Shown: positions 43,518 through 52,473, counted from the first letter of the stretch. The stretch: DNA of 63,866 bases from Phycisphaerae bacterium (GCA_022072505.1 JAJVHU010000028.1:41442-105307), one strand, 5' to 3'. The notes: generated by a model from the letters alone, not told the origin. Translations and numbers: made by a program.

Positions 43518-45032
43518 ATGTTCGTAAGATTGTGCATACTGTGCGTATTGGTGGTTTCACTGTCGAGTCAAGGTGAGATCATCTATGTCGATGCCGATTC
43601 TGGTGCTGATGGCGATGGTCGATCATGGGCGACGGCTTATTGCGAGCTGACGCCGGGACTGCAGCGCGCGACCTTTGGGGACGAGGTATGGATCGCGGCG
43701 GGCGTCTACTTTCCAACATCGTCCACAGATCGTGAGGCGACGTTTTCTGTCACCGACGGCATCCGTGTGTACGGCGGTTTCCAGGGGATGGAGAACGACA
43801 GAGAGGAACGCAACCCCGCGCTTTACATCACAATTCTCGACGGCAACATCGGCGACCCCTTGGTCCGTGAGGACAACGTTGAGCGGGTCGTTACCGCCAT
43901 TGAGGTAGGCGTTGATACCGTGATTGACGGTCTAACCATCCGGAACGCCTATAATGATTTCGGCGACGGGGAAGAGCAGGGAGGCGGAATCTTCGCCCAA
44001 AGAGCCAGCTTTCAACTTACCAATTGCACAATCCGAAATAATCGCGCAGGCGGAGGCGGAGGCCTTTGGAATGAGGATGGCGATCCTCATATCGAGCGAT
44101 GTGCCTTTTATGAGAATTACAGTTCGGCGATCACGCACCTTGGAGGGAGTCCGCTCATCTACCGATGTTATTTCGAGCAAAACGAGGCGAACGGTCGTGG
44201 AGGAGCGTATAACGCAAGCACAAAGTTCCACAATGCGTCTTTTCTAGGTTGTGTTTTTTTCAGAAATGACTCGGGTGCGCGAGGCGGTGTCTACTACGGC
44301 GTCGGCCATCCGACGTTCGAGGGGTGTTTGTTCCTGCGGAACAAGGCCGGCAGCGCGGGCGGGATTGCCTATCTTCACGAGGGACTATCGACCTTCACGA
44401 ATTGTGTGGGCTACGATAATTACTCGGATTTCCACGCCGGAGGCGTCCAGACGCATACGGATGATTCCGTGCTCGCCGTGACCAACTGCATCTTCTGGGG
44501 CAATACCAGCAAACACACTACTGGCGAGCGGAATCAGATCAATCCAAGGGGCGAGGGTCAGCTCAACTATTGTTGCGTCGAGGGCTGGACGGGCGAGTTC
44601 GGCGGCGTGGGGAACTTCGGGGACGATCCTCGATTCATCGACCCGGGCCGTGGGAATCTGCGGCTGCGGGAGGATTCGCCGTGCTATGACGCGGGGGACG
44701 ACGCGGCGGTGACGCAGAAGGTTGACCTCGACGGCCACCCGCGCATCCTGGGCGACCGCGTGGACCTCGGGTGTTATGAGTTGCTGTGCCCGGCGATCCT
44801 GTCGCTGAAAGCCTCCTGCACGAGCGGCGGGAAGCTCAAGGCCGTGGTGCGGACGACGCTGCCCGAAGGCGCGACGGTCCGCGTCCGCCAGGGCGAAGGC
44901 AAATCGCGCGAGGCGACGGTGAAGCGCAACGGCAAAGCGGTCGCCAAGTGGCGCCCGGACGAAGAGGACACCGGCCCGATCTGCCCCGAAGGCTGCACCG
45001 CCCCGCTCTGCGCGGAGGATCCGTGCCCGTAG
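43518..45032 (+). CDS. Secreted right-handed beta-helix protein with C-terminal Cys domain
   Basis: 504 residues. The signal peptide is MFVRLCILCVLVVSLSSQGE. The beta-helix part (about residues 20-415) is a paralogue of the upstream protein (IIYVDADSGADGDGRSWATA; CTIRNNRAGGGGG; CIFWGNTS). A C-terminal domain of about 85 residues follows (LKASCTSGGKLKAVVRTTL... ending ...CAEDPCP). A similar Cys-containing end is seen in the large secreted protein at 53798. DNA from 43500 to about 44640 is visibly AT-richer with non-native codons, while the C-terminal domain is GC-rich, so the gene is a mosaic. A surface or secreted role is likely. Confidence 0.8.
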   Translation: MFVRLCILCVLVVSLSSQGEIIYVDADSGADGDGRSWATAYCELTPGLQRATFGDEVWIAAGVYFPTSSTDREATFSVTDGIRVYGGFQGMENDREERNPALYITILDGNIGDPLVREDNVERVVTAIEVGVDTVIDGLTIRNAYNDFGDGEEQGGGIFAQRASFQLTNCTIRNNRAGGGGGLWNEDGDPHIERCAFYENYSSAITHLGGSPLIYRCYFEQNEANGRGGAYNASTKFHNASFLGCVFFRNDSGARGGVYYGVGHPTFEGCLFLRNKAGSAGGIAYLHEGLSTFTNCVGYDNYSDFHAGGVQTHTDDSVLAVTNCIFWGNTSKHTTGERNQINPRGEGQLNYCCVEGWTGEFGGVGNFGDDPRFIDPGRGNLRLREDSPCYDAGDDAAVTQKVDLDGHPRILGDRVDLGCYELLCPAILSLKASCTSGGKLKAVVRTTLPEGATVRVRQGEGKSREATVKRNGKAVAKWRPDEEDTGPICPEGCTAPLCAEDPCP

Positions 45033-45079
45033 CCGCGGTGTGTGGAGACGCCGTGTCCTTGGCGGGGCCAAGCGGCGGG

Positions 45080-45751
45080 TTACGCGAAACAGGCTGCAAC
45101 CTCGGCGCGGCTGATATCCGCAGCCACGCCGATGACGGTGCGGAACATCTCCTGCGCCCCGGTGAGCACGTCGCTCCGCTCGGCCTCGGTGAACGCCGCG
45201 GCGTCCATCGCCGCCTTGAACTGCATCCACTTGACCCGCTGGCGGTCGCCGTAGGGGTCGAGGAAGCGGTCGCCGGCGCCTGGCGTCAGGGCGTACGCGG
45301 CGCGCACGGCCTTGGCGATGAACTTCGCTCCGTTCTTACTGCCTTCGAGGACATAGTGATGGCCCAGCAGGGTGAGCGGGCGGCGCGACTCAACCCAGCA
45401 CACCGATCGGCGGTAGCGAAGCACGCTGGGCAGCGCGGGCGTCTCATCCTCGAACGCTCCGAAGGTGTCCAGATCGGCGAGGAGGTTGTCCTCCTGGAAC
45501 TGCTCGTCATCGACGACGGCGCGGATCTGCGGGACAAGAGGGCGGACGCGGCGCAAGGCCCCTTCCAGGATCCGATGCACGTGGAGCATCTGCGTCAGGT
45601 ACGCCGTGTATTCCGAAAGCGGCAGTTCGCCGCGAACCATCGCCTGCTGGAAAGGGGCTCCTTCCGCCTCCGCGTGCAGCGACGCGGTGGTGGTGCGCAG
45701 GGCGGTCATGATCGAATTCGGATCGGACGCCGCGGCTCCGTGAGGATGCAT
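45080..45751 (-). CDS. Heme oxygenase-like protein
   Basis: About 223 residues from the ATG giving MHPHGAAASD, with AAGGAG about eleven bases upstream; a longer frame 35 codons upstream is less likely. The all-helical heme oxygenase plan is visible: TTASLHAEAEGAPFQQAMV with the probable proximal haem His, the helix LPLSEYTAYLTQMLHVHRIL, the distal-helix-like LLGHHYVLEGSKNGAKFIAK with glycines, and the C-terminal RVKWMQFKAAMDAAAF. Heme oxygenases open haem to biliverdin, CO and iron. A non-catalytic heme oxygenase-like fold is the alternative. Confidence 0.75.
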   Translation of the reverse strand: MHPHGAAASDPNSIMTALRTTTASLHAEAEGAPFQQAMVRGELPLSEYTAYLTQMLHVHRILEGALRRVRPLVPQIRAVVDDEQFQEDNLLADLDTFGAFEDETPALPSVLRYRRSVCWVESRRPLTLLGHHYVLEGSKNGAKFIAKAVRAAYALTPGAGDRFLDPYGDRQRVKWMQFKAAMDAAAFTEAERSDVLTGAQEMFRTVIGVAADISRAEVAACFA

Positions 45752-45852
45752 CGGTTGCGAAACTCCTTGCGTACCGCCCCCGACCCGCGCCGATGACGAC
45801 GGCGCGCTGATCGGACGGCGGACCGCGAATGTTAGTGTCGCTCCGCCATGTG

Positions 45853-46236
45853 TCAACCGACCGCGCCTGGCCGATAGCGTCCCTGTTCTCTGACGGCGCC
45901 GGCGAGGTCTGCGGTCGTCGGGGCGGCAAGCGCCGCATCGACGCCGCGCGAGTCCGGCACTTCCAGAAGGTTCACGTCCACGACTTCAGTTTTCAGGTTG
46001 CCTTCCGTGCCGGCCCAGCGCCCCTAGAAGGTCTTGAACAGCCCGACCACGGTCGAATTCAGGACAGCCCAAAGCGCTTCCTGTTCGCGCTTGCTCAGGT
46101 CTTCGAAGTATGGGTCGAACAGGTTGTGATTGCAGACAAGCCGCTCGGGGTTGCCCGCGATGATATGCCGATACTGCCGCGCCATCGGCCAGAATGCGAA
46201 GCCCGGCTGGACCAGCTTCGTCAGGTCGCACGACGG
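45853..46236 (-). pseudogene. C-terminal remnant of a methylase-type restriction protein, broken by TAG
   Basis: The frame encodes CPSCDLTKLVQPGFAFWPMA and later LVCNHNLFDPYFEDL and ALWAVLNSTVVGLFKTF, then TAG (46024-46026), then continues in the same frame as GRWAGTEGN...TEVVDVNLLEVPD to TGA at 45853. From memory, large N6-adenine methylase-type proteins have this run with a Tyr where the TAG now stands. No start codon fits. It overlaps the 3' end of the methyltransferase gene in another frame. It is probably the tail of the protein whose N-terminal end is at 48344-48895. Confidence 0.65.
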
Positions 46237-47531
46237 GCAAGGCTCGGCGCGCGTACATGCACGATGAACTCGTACAATTCCTTCTTGCTCGTGCGCTTGC
46301 GGATCGTCTCGACTCGCACATCGACGAATCCGGCATCTTCGAACAGCGCCGCGTAGACGCCCTCGACCGGCAGCATCGTGTCGTAGAACTTGCTGTTGCC
46401 CACGATGTAATGGCAGCGAGCGCCGGGCGCGAGAACCTTGCGCAAGCTCAGGATGTGCCCTTTGATGTCCTCGAAGTACTTGTGGACATAACGACCCAGC
46501 AGCGCGTGGCCGGCACTGATATCGCGGATGATCCGGTCGAACTGCGGGAAAGGAATCTCGCCGTGCCCGTTCGGGGTCCACGTGTTCAACAGGCTCGTCG
46601 CGCAGCCCCATGTGCCGCCGATGGCTTTCCAGTCGAGTTCGCCCGCGGCGCGGCCGTCGGACAGATAGCCCAGCCAGTACATGTATGGACGAAGCTCGCG
46701 GATGTAGCTCATGCGGTTGGGATACGGCGGCGACGTGATGACCGCCGTGTAACGCCGCTTTCCGGCGGGGAGGGCGGCGCCCAGGTCGCGTGAATCTCCC
46801 AGAACGACGCGGCACTGAGCGGTGGGAGGCTCCACCTGGAGACTATCCGCGACTTCATCGGCGGCGGCGAGAAACGCCGCGGCGATGCGCGCCCCCGCGC
46901 CGCCCGGAGGTTCGGCGAGGAGACCGCCATTAGCTCCGTTGCGCTTGAACGACATCGATTGATGCCCGAAGGAGACGTTCGCCGTCTGAATCATCACGCG
47001 GCAGAACGCTATGGAGAGCAGGTCGGAAACGCCGGATGCACGCTCGCGCTTCGGGTTTCGGATGCCGTCGCAGATCGCCGCCAGCGCATGCAGCGTGGGG
47101 CCGTCCCACCATTTCTCAATCTGGTGCAGGTCGGGTTTCCAAGCCGCCGGGCGTGGATCGTGAGCTTTCTCAGCAATGCGGGTCGCCGCCGACTTCACTG
47201 CGCGGGCCGTCCCGTCGTCAAATCGTGTCAGCTTCAGATTACCCAGCCAGACGAGGAACGGATTGATGTCCACCGCATCGCAGCGGATTCCCAGCGACGC
47301 ACAGGCCAGCGGCGTCGTCCCCGTACCGGAGAACGGATCCAGCACGATTTCGTCCGGGCCACTCTGTTTCAGTAATTCGCGCACCAGATGGAGCGAATAG
47401 GCGGGCGTGAGTCTCAGCCAGCCGTACCGTCCCAGCGCCACGTTTCCGCGAAACGTCAGATGGTCGCGCCGCCCCAGGCCGGTTGCGGGGCTGGCGGTCG
47501 TTAACGGTTGGCCAAACAACCCGGTGTTCAT
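46221..47531 (-). CDS. DNA methyltransferase (SPPY type)
   Basis: 436 residues. The SAM-binding motif I is VLDPFSGTGTTPLACA near residues 63-78, with acidic motif II in CDAVDINPF. The catalytic motif IV is TSPPYPNRMSY near residue 287, typical of m4C enzymes but also found in some m6A enzymes. The order (I first, long central target-recognition stretch, then IV) is alpha-like. The start overlaps the stop of the 270-residue gene by four bases, so the two are a restriction-modification pair in form. The 3' end overlaps the methylase remnant. Which base and site it modifies cannot be read. Confidence 0.85.
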   Translation of the reverse strand: MNTGLFGQPLTTASPATGLGRRDHLTFRGNVALGRYGWLRLTPAYSLHLVRELLKQSGPDEIVLDPFSGTGTTPLACASLGIRCDAVDINPFLVWLGNLKLTRFDDGTARAVKSAATRIAEKAHDPRPAAWKPDLHQIEKWWDGPTLHALAAICDGIRNPKRERASGVSDLLSIAFCRVMIQTANVSFGHQSMSFKRNGANGGLLAEPPGGAGARIAAAFLAAADEVADSLQVEPPTAQCRVVLGDSRDLGAALPAGKRRYTAVITSPPYPNRMSYIRELRPYMYWLGYLSDGRAAGELDWKAIGGTWGCATSLLNTWTPNGHGEIPFPQFDRIIRDISAGHALLGRYVHKYFEDIKGHILSLRKVLAPGARCHYIVGNSKFYDTMLPVEGVYAALFEDAGFVDVRVETIRKRTSKKELYEFIVHVRAPSLARRAT

Positions 47532-48340
47532 TTCAGAAGGCCCTCGAAAACGGCCAGCGTTTCGGCTTTGATCGCGGCCGAATTGCGACGGAAGAATCCA
47601 GCCAGGTCGTAGCCGAGCACGTCACGGCAGAAAACGTAGGTCGAGTCGGTTGCGCTGCCGGTGACCGTGCCCCGCAGGATCAGCCAGTGCGCCCCCGCGT
47701 AGCGCTCGGCGAGATTCGCGGGAATCTGCACGGAGAGCAGCAGCATGACGGGCAAAAAGCCATGCGCAAAGGCGTTCGCCGCGTTGGATACATCGGCATT
47801 CTGGCGTTTCGCATCGTTGCTCTTGTACCCTTGCCGGACCTCGAAAACGCAGCCGTCCAGCGTGCGAGCGCCCCTGCCCTTCAAGCCGACGGAAGCGGTC
47901 GCGCCGGTCAACCAGTCGATGCAGCGTTGCCGCGCGCCCGCATCGGCGATCTTGTCGAGCGGTATGCGTCCGTCGAGTGCCAGCGTGCGGCCCTTCGCAC
48001 CTTTCGCCGTGAGCTTGTAGGACCACGTCGCATCGGCCGGAGAGAGTCCCAGCGAATCTTGCAGGATATTCTGAAATAGCAGTTGGCAGCCGAGTCCGAT
48101 CTGCCGGTAAACCGAGGTCATACCGCCGGCCGCCTTGTGCGCGGCGTAGACGAGCGGCGAGTCAAGCCCGAACCACGAGTAGAACTCGTCTTCGCGGTAA
48201 ATCTGTTGAAAGCGATCCAGCGTGATTCCGTCACCTTTGCCGTGACCGAATGCGGGCTTGTAATTCAGGCAAACGCGCAGGGCGTTGCGAATCAGATCAA
48301 GATAAGATTCGTCAGCAGGCACGGCCGCATCATACGGCAT
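47528..48340 (-). CDS. Candidate type II restriction endonuclease
   Basis: 270 residues, family not recognised. It is placed directly before, and overlaps by four bases, a DNA methyltransferase gene. A possible nuclease core is seen around residues 155-185: an Asp (TLDGC) followed by FEVRQGYKSNDAKRQNAD, in which the E-x-R...K pattern could be a variant PD-(D/E)xK centre. The protein is soluble, with no signal or membrane segment. It starts three bases after the stop of the 183-residue fragment, with AGAGG as ribosome site. The endonuclease call depends mainly on position. Confidence 0.5.
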   Translation of the reverse strand: MPYDAAVPADESYLDLIRNALRVCLNYKPAFGHGKGDGITLDRFQQIYREDEFYSWFGLDSPLVYAAHKAAGGMTSVYRQIGLGCQLLFQNILQDSLGLSPADATWSYKLTAKGAKGRTLALDGRIPLDKIADAGARQRCIDWLTGATASVGLKGRGARTLDGCVFEVRQGYKSNDAKRQNADVSNAANAFAHGFLPVMLLLSVQIPANLAERYAGAHWLILRGTVTGSATDSTYVFCRDVLGYDLAGFFRRNSAAIKAETLAVFEGLLK

Positions 48341-48343
48341 TTG

Positions 48344-48895
48344 TTAAGACCTCTCAACTGGCGCTTCGTCCATGATGTCGGCCAGGTCGCGCAACAGGTC
48401 GGGCAGGAAGCGCGTGCGGATGAAGTCCAGATTCTCGGGGCGGGCGACGTCTTCGGGACTGGCGAGCGTCAGCCCGAGCTTCCACGCGCGCACGCGCCGT
48501 TCCAGCGGCGGCTTTTCCCACTGGCTTCGGTCCCACAGGACGAATTCGTTCACGTTCCAGGTGAAGAAAAAGCGGACGCCGGCGTTGTCAGCCTTCTGCG
48601 CCGCGTCCTGATACAGCCGATCGTCGAATGCGGAACGGCCTTCCGGTGTGCCTGGCAGCTTGACTTCGCCGCACAGCGCCAGCCGACCGCCAGCCGAACC
48701 CGCAACCGCCTCCGCAGGGCGCTCGAAGATCCGCAGGTCTTTTCGCTTCCGCCGGACCGCGCCCGTCCCGAAGCCCTCGACGCGGGCTTCACCGAACGGG
48801 AAGACGGCCGGATCCTGCGCGAACAGGACGTTCGCCGCGGACGCGATTTGCCCGCAGAAATCCACTTCATGGATGGACTGTTCAGCCGTGCTCAT
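48344..48895 (-). CDS. PD-(D/E)xK-like N-terminal fragment of a methylase-type protein
   Basis: 183 residues. The pattern DLRIFERP...LALCGEVKLPGTPEG has the spacing of a PD-(D/E)xK nuclease strand pair (Asp, then Glu-x-Lys), followed by YQDAAQKADNAGVRFFFTWN and FVLWDRSQW. From memory this run is the start of much larger N6-adenine methylase proteins, and it ends abruptly at DEAPVERS. The likely reading is that the rest was replaced by the endonuclease-methyltransferase pair. Alternatively it is an intact small partner gene of this RM operon, since the next gene follows after three bases. Confidence 0.6.
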   Translation of the reverse strand: MSTAEQSIHEVDFCGQIASAANVLFAQDPAVFPFGEARVEGFGTGAVRRKRKDLRIFERPAEAVAGSAGGRLALCGEVKLPGTPEGRSAFDDRLYQDAAQKADNAGVRFFFTWNVNEFVLWDRSQWEKPPLERRVRAWKLGLTLASPEDVARPENLDFIRTRFLPDLLRDLADIMDEAPVERS

Positions 48896-49380
48896 CCGCT
48901 CTCATCCGCTTGCGCCGTGCTCAGCCGTGCTCATCGCGGCTTGGCGCATCGCTTTCGTGCTGATCGCATCAGGGCGCATCGTACCCGTGTCCGCCGATGA
49001 TACTTCGGAACCGCGTTTGTCCCTATTCAACCCAAGGTCGAGATTTGTCGGCATCGTCGCAAGGCAGAGCCGGTTTCACATCCTCGGTCAGGGCGCTCAG
49101 CGGACCGGAAGTCCGCGGACCGTCTGACGAACGTCCGAGTCGGGTTGCGCCTTTGACGCATACTTCGAGACGTTCGATGATGCGGTGCCGAAGACGAGCG
49201 TAAAGTGGAGAAGCACGGGAAGTCCGTACGCGGCGGTCCGAGCGGAAACGCGGGTCCGGTCAACCGCTGTCCGGCGTTGACCGGGTGATCCGCGGCGGGA
49301 TACACTTCTGTTTTTGCAGGATCGTGACGGGGTGCGGGCTTGGCGGCGTCGCCGTTGCGGAGCCTGCGGGGAGGATGCGC
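48896..49380. other. Gap between the RM locus and the dioxygenase gene
   Basis: No convincing gene. Bases 48880-48945 hold imperfect repeats of GCCGTGCTCA and CATCCGCT right at the start of the RM operon; a direct repeat of ATGAGCACGGCTGA (minus strand) includes the start codon. GGACCGGAAGTCCGCGGACC near 49100 is partly palindromic. The rest shows nothing. Confidence 0.5.
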
Positions 49381-49920
49381 ATGACCGTTGCAAAACCGCT
49401 GAACCTCAAGGCCTGGATCGAGGAGCATCGACATCTTCTGAAGCCTCCGGTGGGCAACCAGTACCTGTACCGGGGTCAGGACTTTTTCGTGATGGTGGTG
49501 GGCGGTCCGAACGCGCGGAACGACTTTCACATCACCGAGTCGGAGGAGTGGTTCTACCAGGTCAAGGGCGACATCGTCGTGCAGACGCGGGAGGACGGGC
49601 GGATCGTGAATCACGCGGTGCGCGAGGGGGACACGTTCTTCATTCCGGCCAACGTGCCGCATTCTCCGCAGCGTCCGCCGGACACGATCGGCATCGTCGT
49701 CGAGCGCGTGCGTCCGCCGCACGAGATGGAGCACCTGGTCTTCTACTGCGGCAGGTGCAACGAGCTGGTGTGCGACATCACGTTCGCGTGCAAGGACATC
49801 GTGGAGCACTTCCGCGACACGATGGAGGCGTTCTGGAAAGACGACGCCCGGCGCACGTGCGGGAAGTGCGGGACGAAGGTGCTCAAGCCCGGACCGGTGT
49901 CGACGCTGCCGTCGTGCTGA
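49381..49920 (+). CDS. nbaC: 3-hydroxyanthranilate 3,4-dioxygenase
   Basis: 179 residues from the ATG preceded by GGGGAGG. A cupin enzyme that opens 3-hydroxyanthranilate in tryptophan/kynurenine breakdown to quinolinate. The iron site is in NDFHITESEEWFYQVKGD and the later PHSPQRP. The C-terminal rubredoxin-like metal site of the bacterial form has two Cys pairs (YCGRCN and CGKCG). Length is normal. No other kynurenine-pathway gene lies nearby. Confidence 0.92.
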   Translation: MTVAKPLNLKAWIEEHRHLLKPPVGNQYLYRGQDFFVMVVGGPNARNDFHITESEEWFYQVKGDIVVQTREDGRIVNHAVREGDTFFIPANVPHSPQRPPDTIGIVVERVRPPHEMEHLVFYCGRCNELVCDITFACKDIVEHFRDTMEAFWKDDARRTCGKCGTKVLKPGPVSTLPSC

Positions 49921-50030
49921 GACGTTCCGCGGTCTGAGGCGTTGGGAACCGGACTCCGCCCGATCCGCAACGCTGCGGTTGCGACGAAAGACGACGGACG
50001 AGCCGGTCTTTTCGTTCTGAGAAGAAGCAC

Positions 50031-51107
50031 ATGGCCGACATACGACGACTGGTGATGTGGGCGCACTTGCGCAGCGAGCCGAACGAATACGTCCTGCATT
50101 ACACGCGGGGACGCCTGCTCCACAGCGGAACGGGCCTGGCGTACTGGTTCAATCCCCTGTCCGCGGCTGTGGCGCTGGTGCCGGTGGACGACATCGAGAC
50201 GACCTTCGTCGTGAAGGAGCGGACGCTGGATTTCCAGGAAGTGAACGTCCAGTGCGTGCTGACGTACCGATGCGCGGAGCCGAAAAGCGTCGCCGAGCGG
50301 TTGAACTTCGGCCTCTCGCTGCGCACCGGAGCGTGGATCGAGTCGCCGCTTGAAAAGCTGTCGAATCTGTGGGCCCAGCGGTCTCGACAGCCGGTGCGTT
50401 CGTACATCAACACGGCGACGGTGAATGACGCGGTTCGCTGCGGAGCGGAGGTGATTCGGAAGGGCTTGTTCGAGTCGCTTCGGACGGACGAGGAGATCCG
50501 CGCGATGGGGCTGACCGTCGTCACGGTGCAGGTGGAGCAGGTCGTTCCCTCCGCCGAGCTTCAGAAAGCGCTGGAGACGCCCACGCGCGAGGCCATCCAG
50601 CAGAAGGCCGACGAGGCGGTCTTTCAGCGCCGCGCCCTGGCCGTGGAGAAGGAACGGGCGATCAAGGAGAACGAGTTGGCCACGCAGATCGAGCTGGTCC
50701 GCCGGCAGGAGGAACTGATCCGCCGCCAGGGCGCCAACCAGGTGCTCGAAGTACAGAGCGCCGCGGCGGCGGAGAAGGCGCGCGTCGAGGCGGAGTTGGA
50801 GCGCAAGGCGCTGGAGGCGGGCGGGTACGCCCACGAATCCCGCGTAAAGGCGGAGGGCGAGGCGGCGGCGGCGCGTCTGCGCGGCGAGGCTGAGGCGGAC
50901 GTGCAACGCCGGATCGTCGAGGTCTGGAAGACGCTTCCAGGCGACGTCGTGTTCGGGCTGGCCCTGCGTGAGTTCGCCCGCAAACTCAACCGGATCGAAC
51001 ACCTGAATGTCACGCCGGATCTCATCGGACAGGCGATGCAGCGGCTGTTCCTGAACTCCGATGGCGACGCCGACCGCGTACGCATCGGTCAGGCGCAGAA
51101 AAAGTAG
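50031..51107 (+). CDS. SPFH/band 7 domain protein
   Basis: 358 residues. The SPFH core occupies about residues 15-180 (RSEPNEYVLHYTRGRLLHSG; TFVVKERTLDFQEVNVQCVL). A long Glu/Arg/Ala-rich coiled coil follows (about 190-300; REAIQQKADEAVFQRRALAV, ATQIELVRRQEELIRRQGA), as in flotillin-like scaffolds. There is no obvious N-terminal membrane segment, unlike stomatins, so membrane contact may be indirect. The NAD-kinase-like gene follows after 50 bases and may be co-transcribed. Function is scaffolding by analogy only. Confidence 0.88.
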   Translation: MADIRRLVMWAHLRSEPNEYVLHYTRGRLLHSGTGLAYWFNPLSAAVALVPVDDIETTFVVKERTLDFQEVNVQCVLTYRCAEPKSVAERLNFGLSLRTGAWIESPLEKLSNLWAQRSRQPVRSYINTATVNDAVRCGAEVIRKGLFESLRTDEEIRAMGLTVVTVQVEQVVPSAELQKALETPTREAIQQKADEAVFQRRALAVEKERAIKENELATQIELVRRQEELIRRQGANQVLEVQSAAAAEKARVEAELERKALEAGGYAHESRVKAEGEAAAARLRGEAEADVQRRIVEVWKTLPGDVVFGLALREFARKLNRIEHLNVTPDLIGQAMQRLFLNSDGDADRVRIGQAQKK

Positions 51108-51157
51108 CAGGCGACGGCCCGTCCGGGGCGACCGCTTCGTGCGCAACGATTCTTGCA

Positions 51158-52141
51158 ATGAGCCTCGACACCACCAAGCCGCGCATCGTGTTCGTGACGC
51201 GCAAGTCGCCGCTCCAGGGGCTCATCGAGCGGCACGGGACGATCGGGCAGGCGCGTTTCTATCTCAAGGCGCGCGGCGAATCCGTGACGTACTTCGAGGA
51301 CATGCATGAACGGCTGGAGCAGGGCCTGTCGCGCGTGCGGTCCGCCCTGCCTTCGGACCAGCGGCGCACGCACGTGGACCGCGACCAGCTTGATCGCTTT
51401 CTGTTCCGTGGGGATGACATCGTCGTGGCCGTGGGTCAGGACGGACTGGTCGCCAACGTGGCGAAGTACCTGCACGGTCAGTTGGTGGCGGGGATCAACC
51501 CAAACCCGAAGCATTACGATGGCGTCCTCTGCCCGCACAGTCCGGATGTCATGCCGCGCCTGCTCGAGTGGCTGGACCGGCGCAGCGAGGCGTTTCGGGT
51601 GCAGAAGCGCGTCATGGTGGCGGCGGAACGAGAGGAAGGGCAGAAGCTGCGAGCGCTGAACGAGGTGTTCATCGGACATCGCACGCATCAGTCCGCGCGG
51701 TACCGCCTTTGCGTCGGCGGGCGCGAAGAACGACATTCTTCCTCCGGCGTCATCTGCGCCACGGGAACGGGCGGAACGGGTTGGGCGCAATCCATCCGGC
51801 AGCAGCGAAGAATCGAGACGCCGCCGCCCGGACCGGAAGACCCGCGGCTGATGTGGTTCGTGCGGGAGCCTTTCCCCTCGGTGGCGACGGCGACGTCGCT
51901 GGATTTCGGCGTCATCGGCGAGCACGAGAACCTCGTTCTGGTCTCGGAGATGGGCGATGGCGGCGTGGTGTTCGCCGACGGCATCGAAACGGACAACCTG
52001 GAGTTTGTCAGCGGCCAGCGCGTCCGCATTCACCTCGACCCGGATCCGCTCGCGCTGGTGATGCCGACGATCCGGCCCTCCACCGCCGCATCGCAAGGCT
52101 CCGGACATCCGGCGCTCCCACCACAGAAGGCGCGTGCCTGA
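51158..52141 (+). CDS. NAD kinase-like protein
   Basis: 327 residues. The NAD kinase/diacylglycerol kinase fold pattern is visible: VVAVGQDGLVANVAKYL in place of the usual GGDGT, INPNP, NEVFIG with conserved Asn-Glu, and the Gly-rich ATGTGGTGWAQSI near the place of the TPTGSTAY loop. The first glycine pair is changed to G-Q, so catalytic ability is uncertain; the conserved Asp remains. It could be a true ATP-NAD kinase, or a related kinase with another substrate. It follows the SPFH gene. Confidence 0.75.
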   Translation: MSLDTTKPRIVFVTRKSPLQGLIERHGTIGQARFYLKARGESVTYFEDMHERLEQGLSRVRSALPSDQRRTHVDRDQLDRFLFRGDDIVVAVGQDGLVANVAKYLHGQLVAGINPNPKHYDGVLCPHSPDVMPRLLEWLDRRSEAFRVQKRVMVAAEREEGQKLRALNEVFIGHRTHQSARYRLCVGGREERHSSSGVICATGTGGTGWAQSIRQQRRIETPPPGPEDPRLMWFVREPFPSVATATSLDFGVIGEHENLVLVSEMGDGGVVFADGIETDNLEFVSGQRVRIHLDPDPLALVMPTIRPSTAASQGSGHPALPPQKARA

Positions 52142-52351
52142 TTTCCTTCCTCAAAGAGTCGCTCCAGCAAACCAAGCCGCCCCCGTGGGGCAAGTGATAT
52201 TTTTGCTGCTGGCGGTTCCGCGATGCCGGCAGCGCCTCCGGAAGACGGCGGCGCTACCCCGCACTTCACCGCGCCTGATCGAGGCGGTGGGCAGGGGATC
52301 CCGGAAACGGCGGGATTCCCGGTTCGTGGCACAGCGCTTGCCGTCGCACCC

Positions 52352-52473
52352 CGCTTCGCCTGACTCCGGTCAACACGCTTCGCCTGACCCCGTTGCAATG
52401 CGCTTCGCCTGACTCCGGCGCAACAGGTTTCACCTGACTCCGGTCAGGACGCTTCGCCTGACTTCGGTTGTGA
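52352..52473. repeat. Five tandem 24-25-bp repeats
   Basis: Five units starting near 52352, 52376, 52401, 52426 and 52450, each close to CGCTTCGCCTGACTCCGG plus a variable tail. The fourth is the most diverged. They open the gene-free field 52142-53797. Confidence 0.85.

Noticed and set aside
46024..46026. Pyrrolysine or other recoding at the TAG
   Set aside because: No recoding tRNA or structure is visible, the gene has no start and no catalytic core, and a plain nonsense change explains it.
48997..49203. Small plus-strand frame between the RM locus and the dioxygenase
   Set aside because: No ribosome site, Arg/Ser-rich, and overlapped by equally open frames on the other strand.
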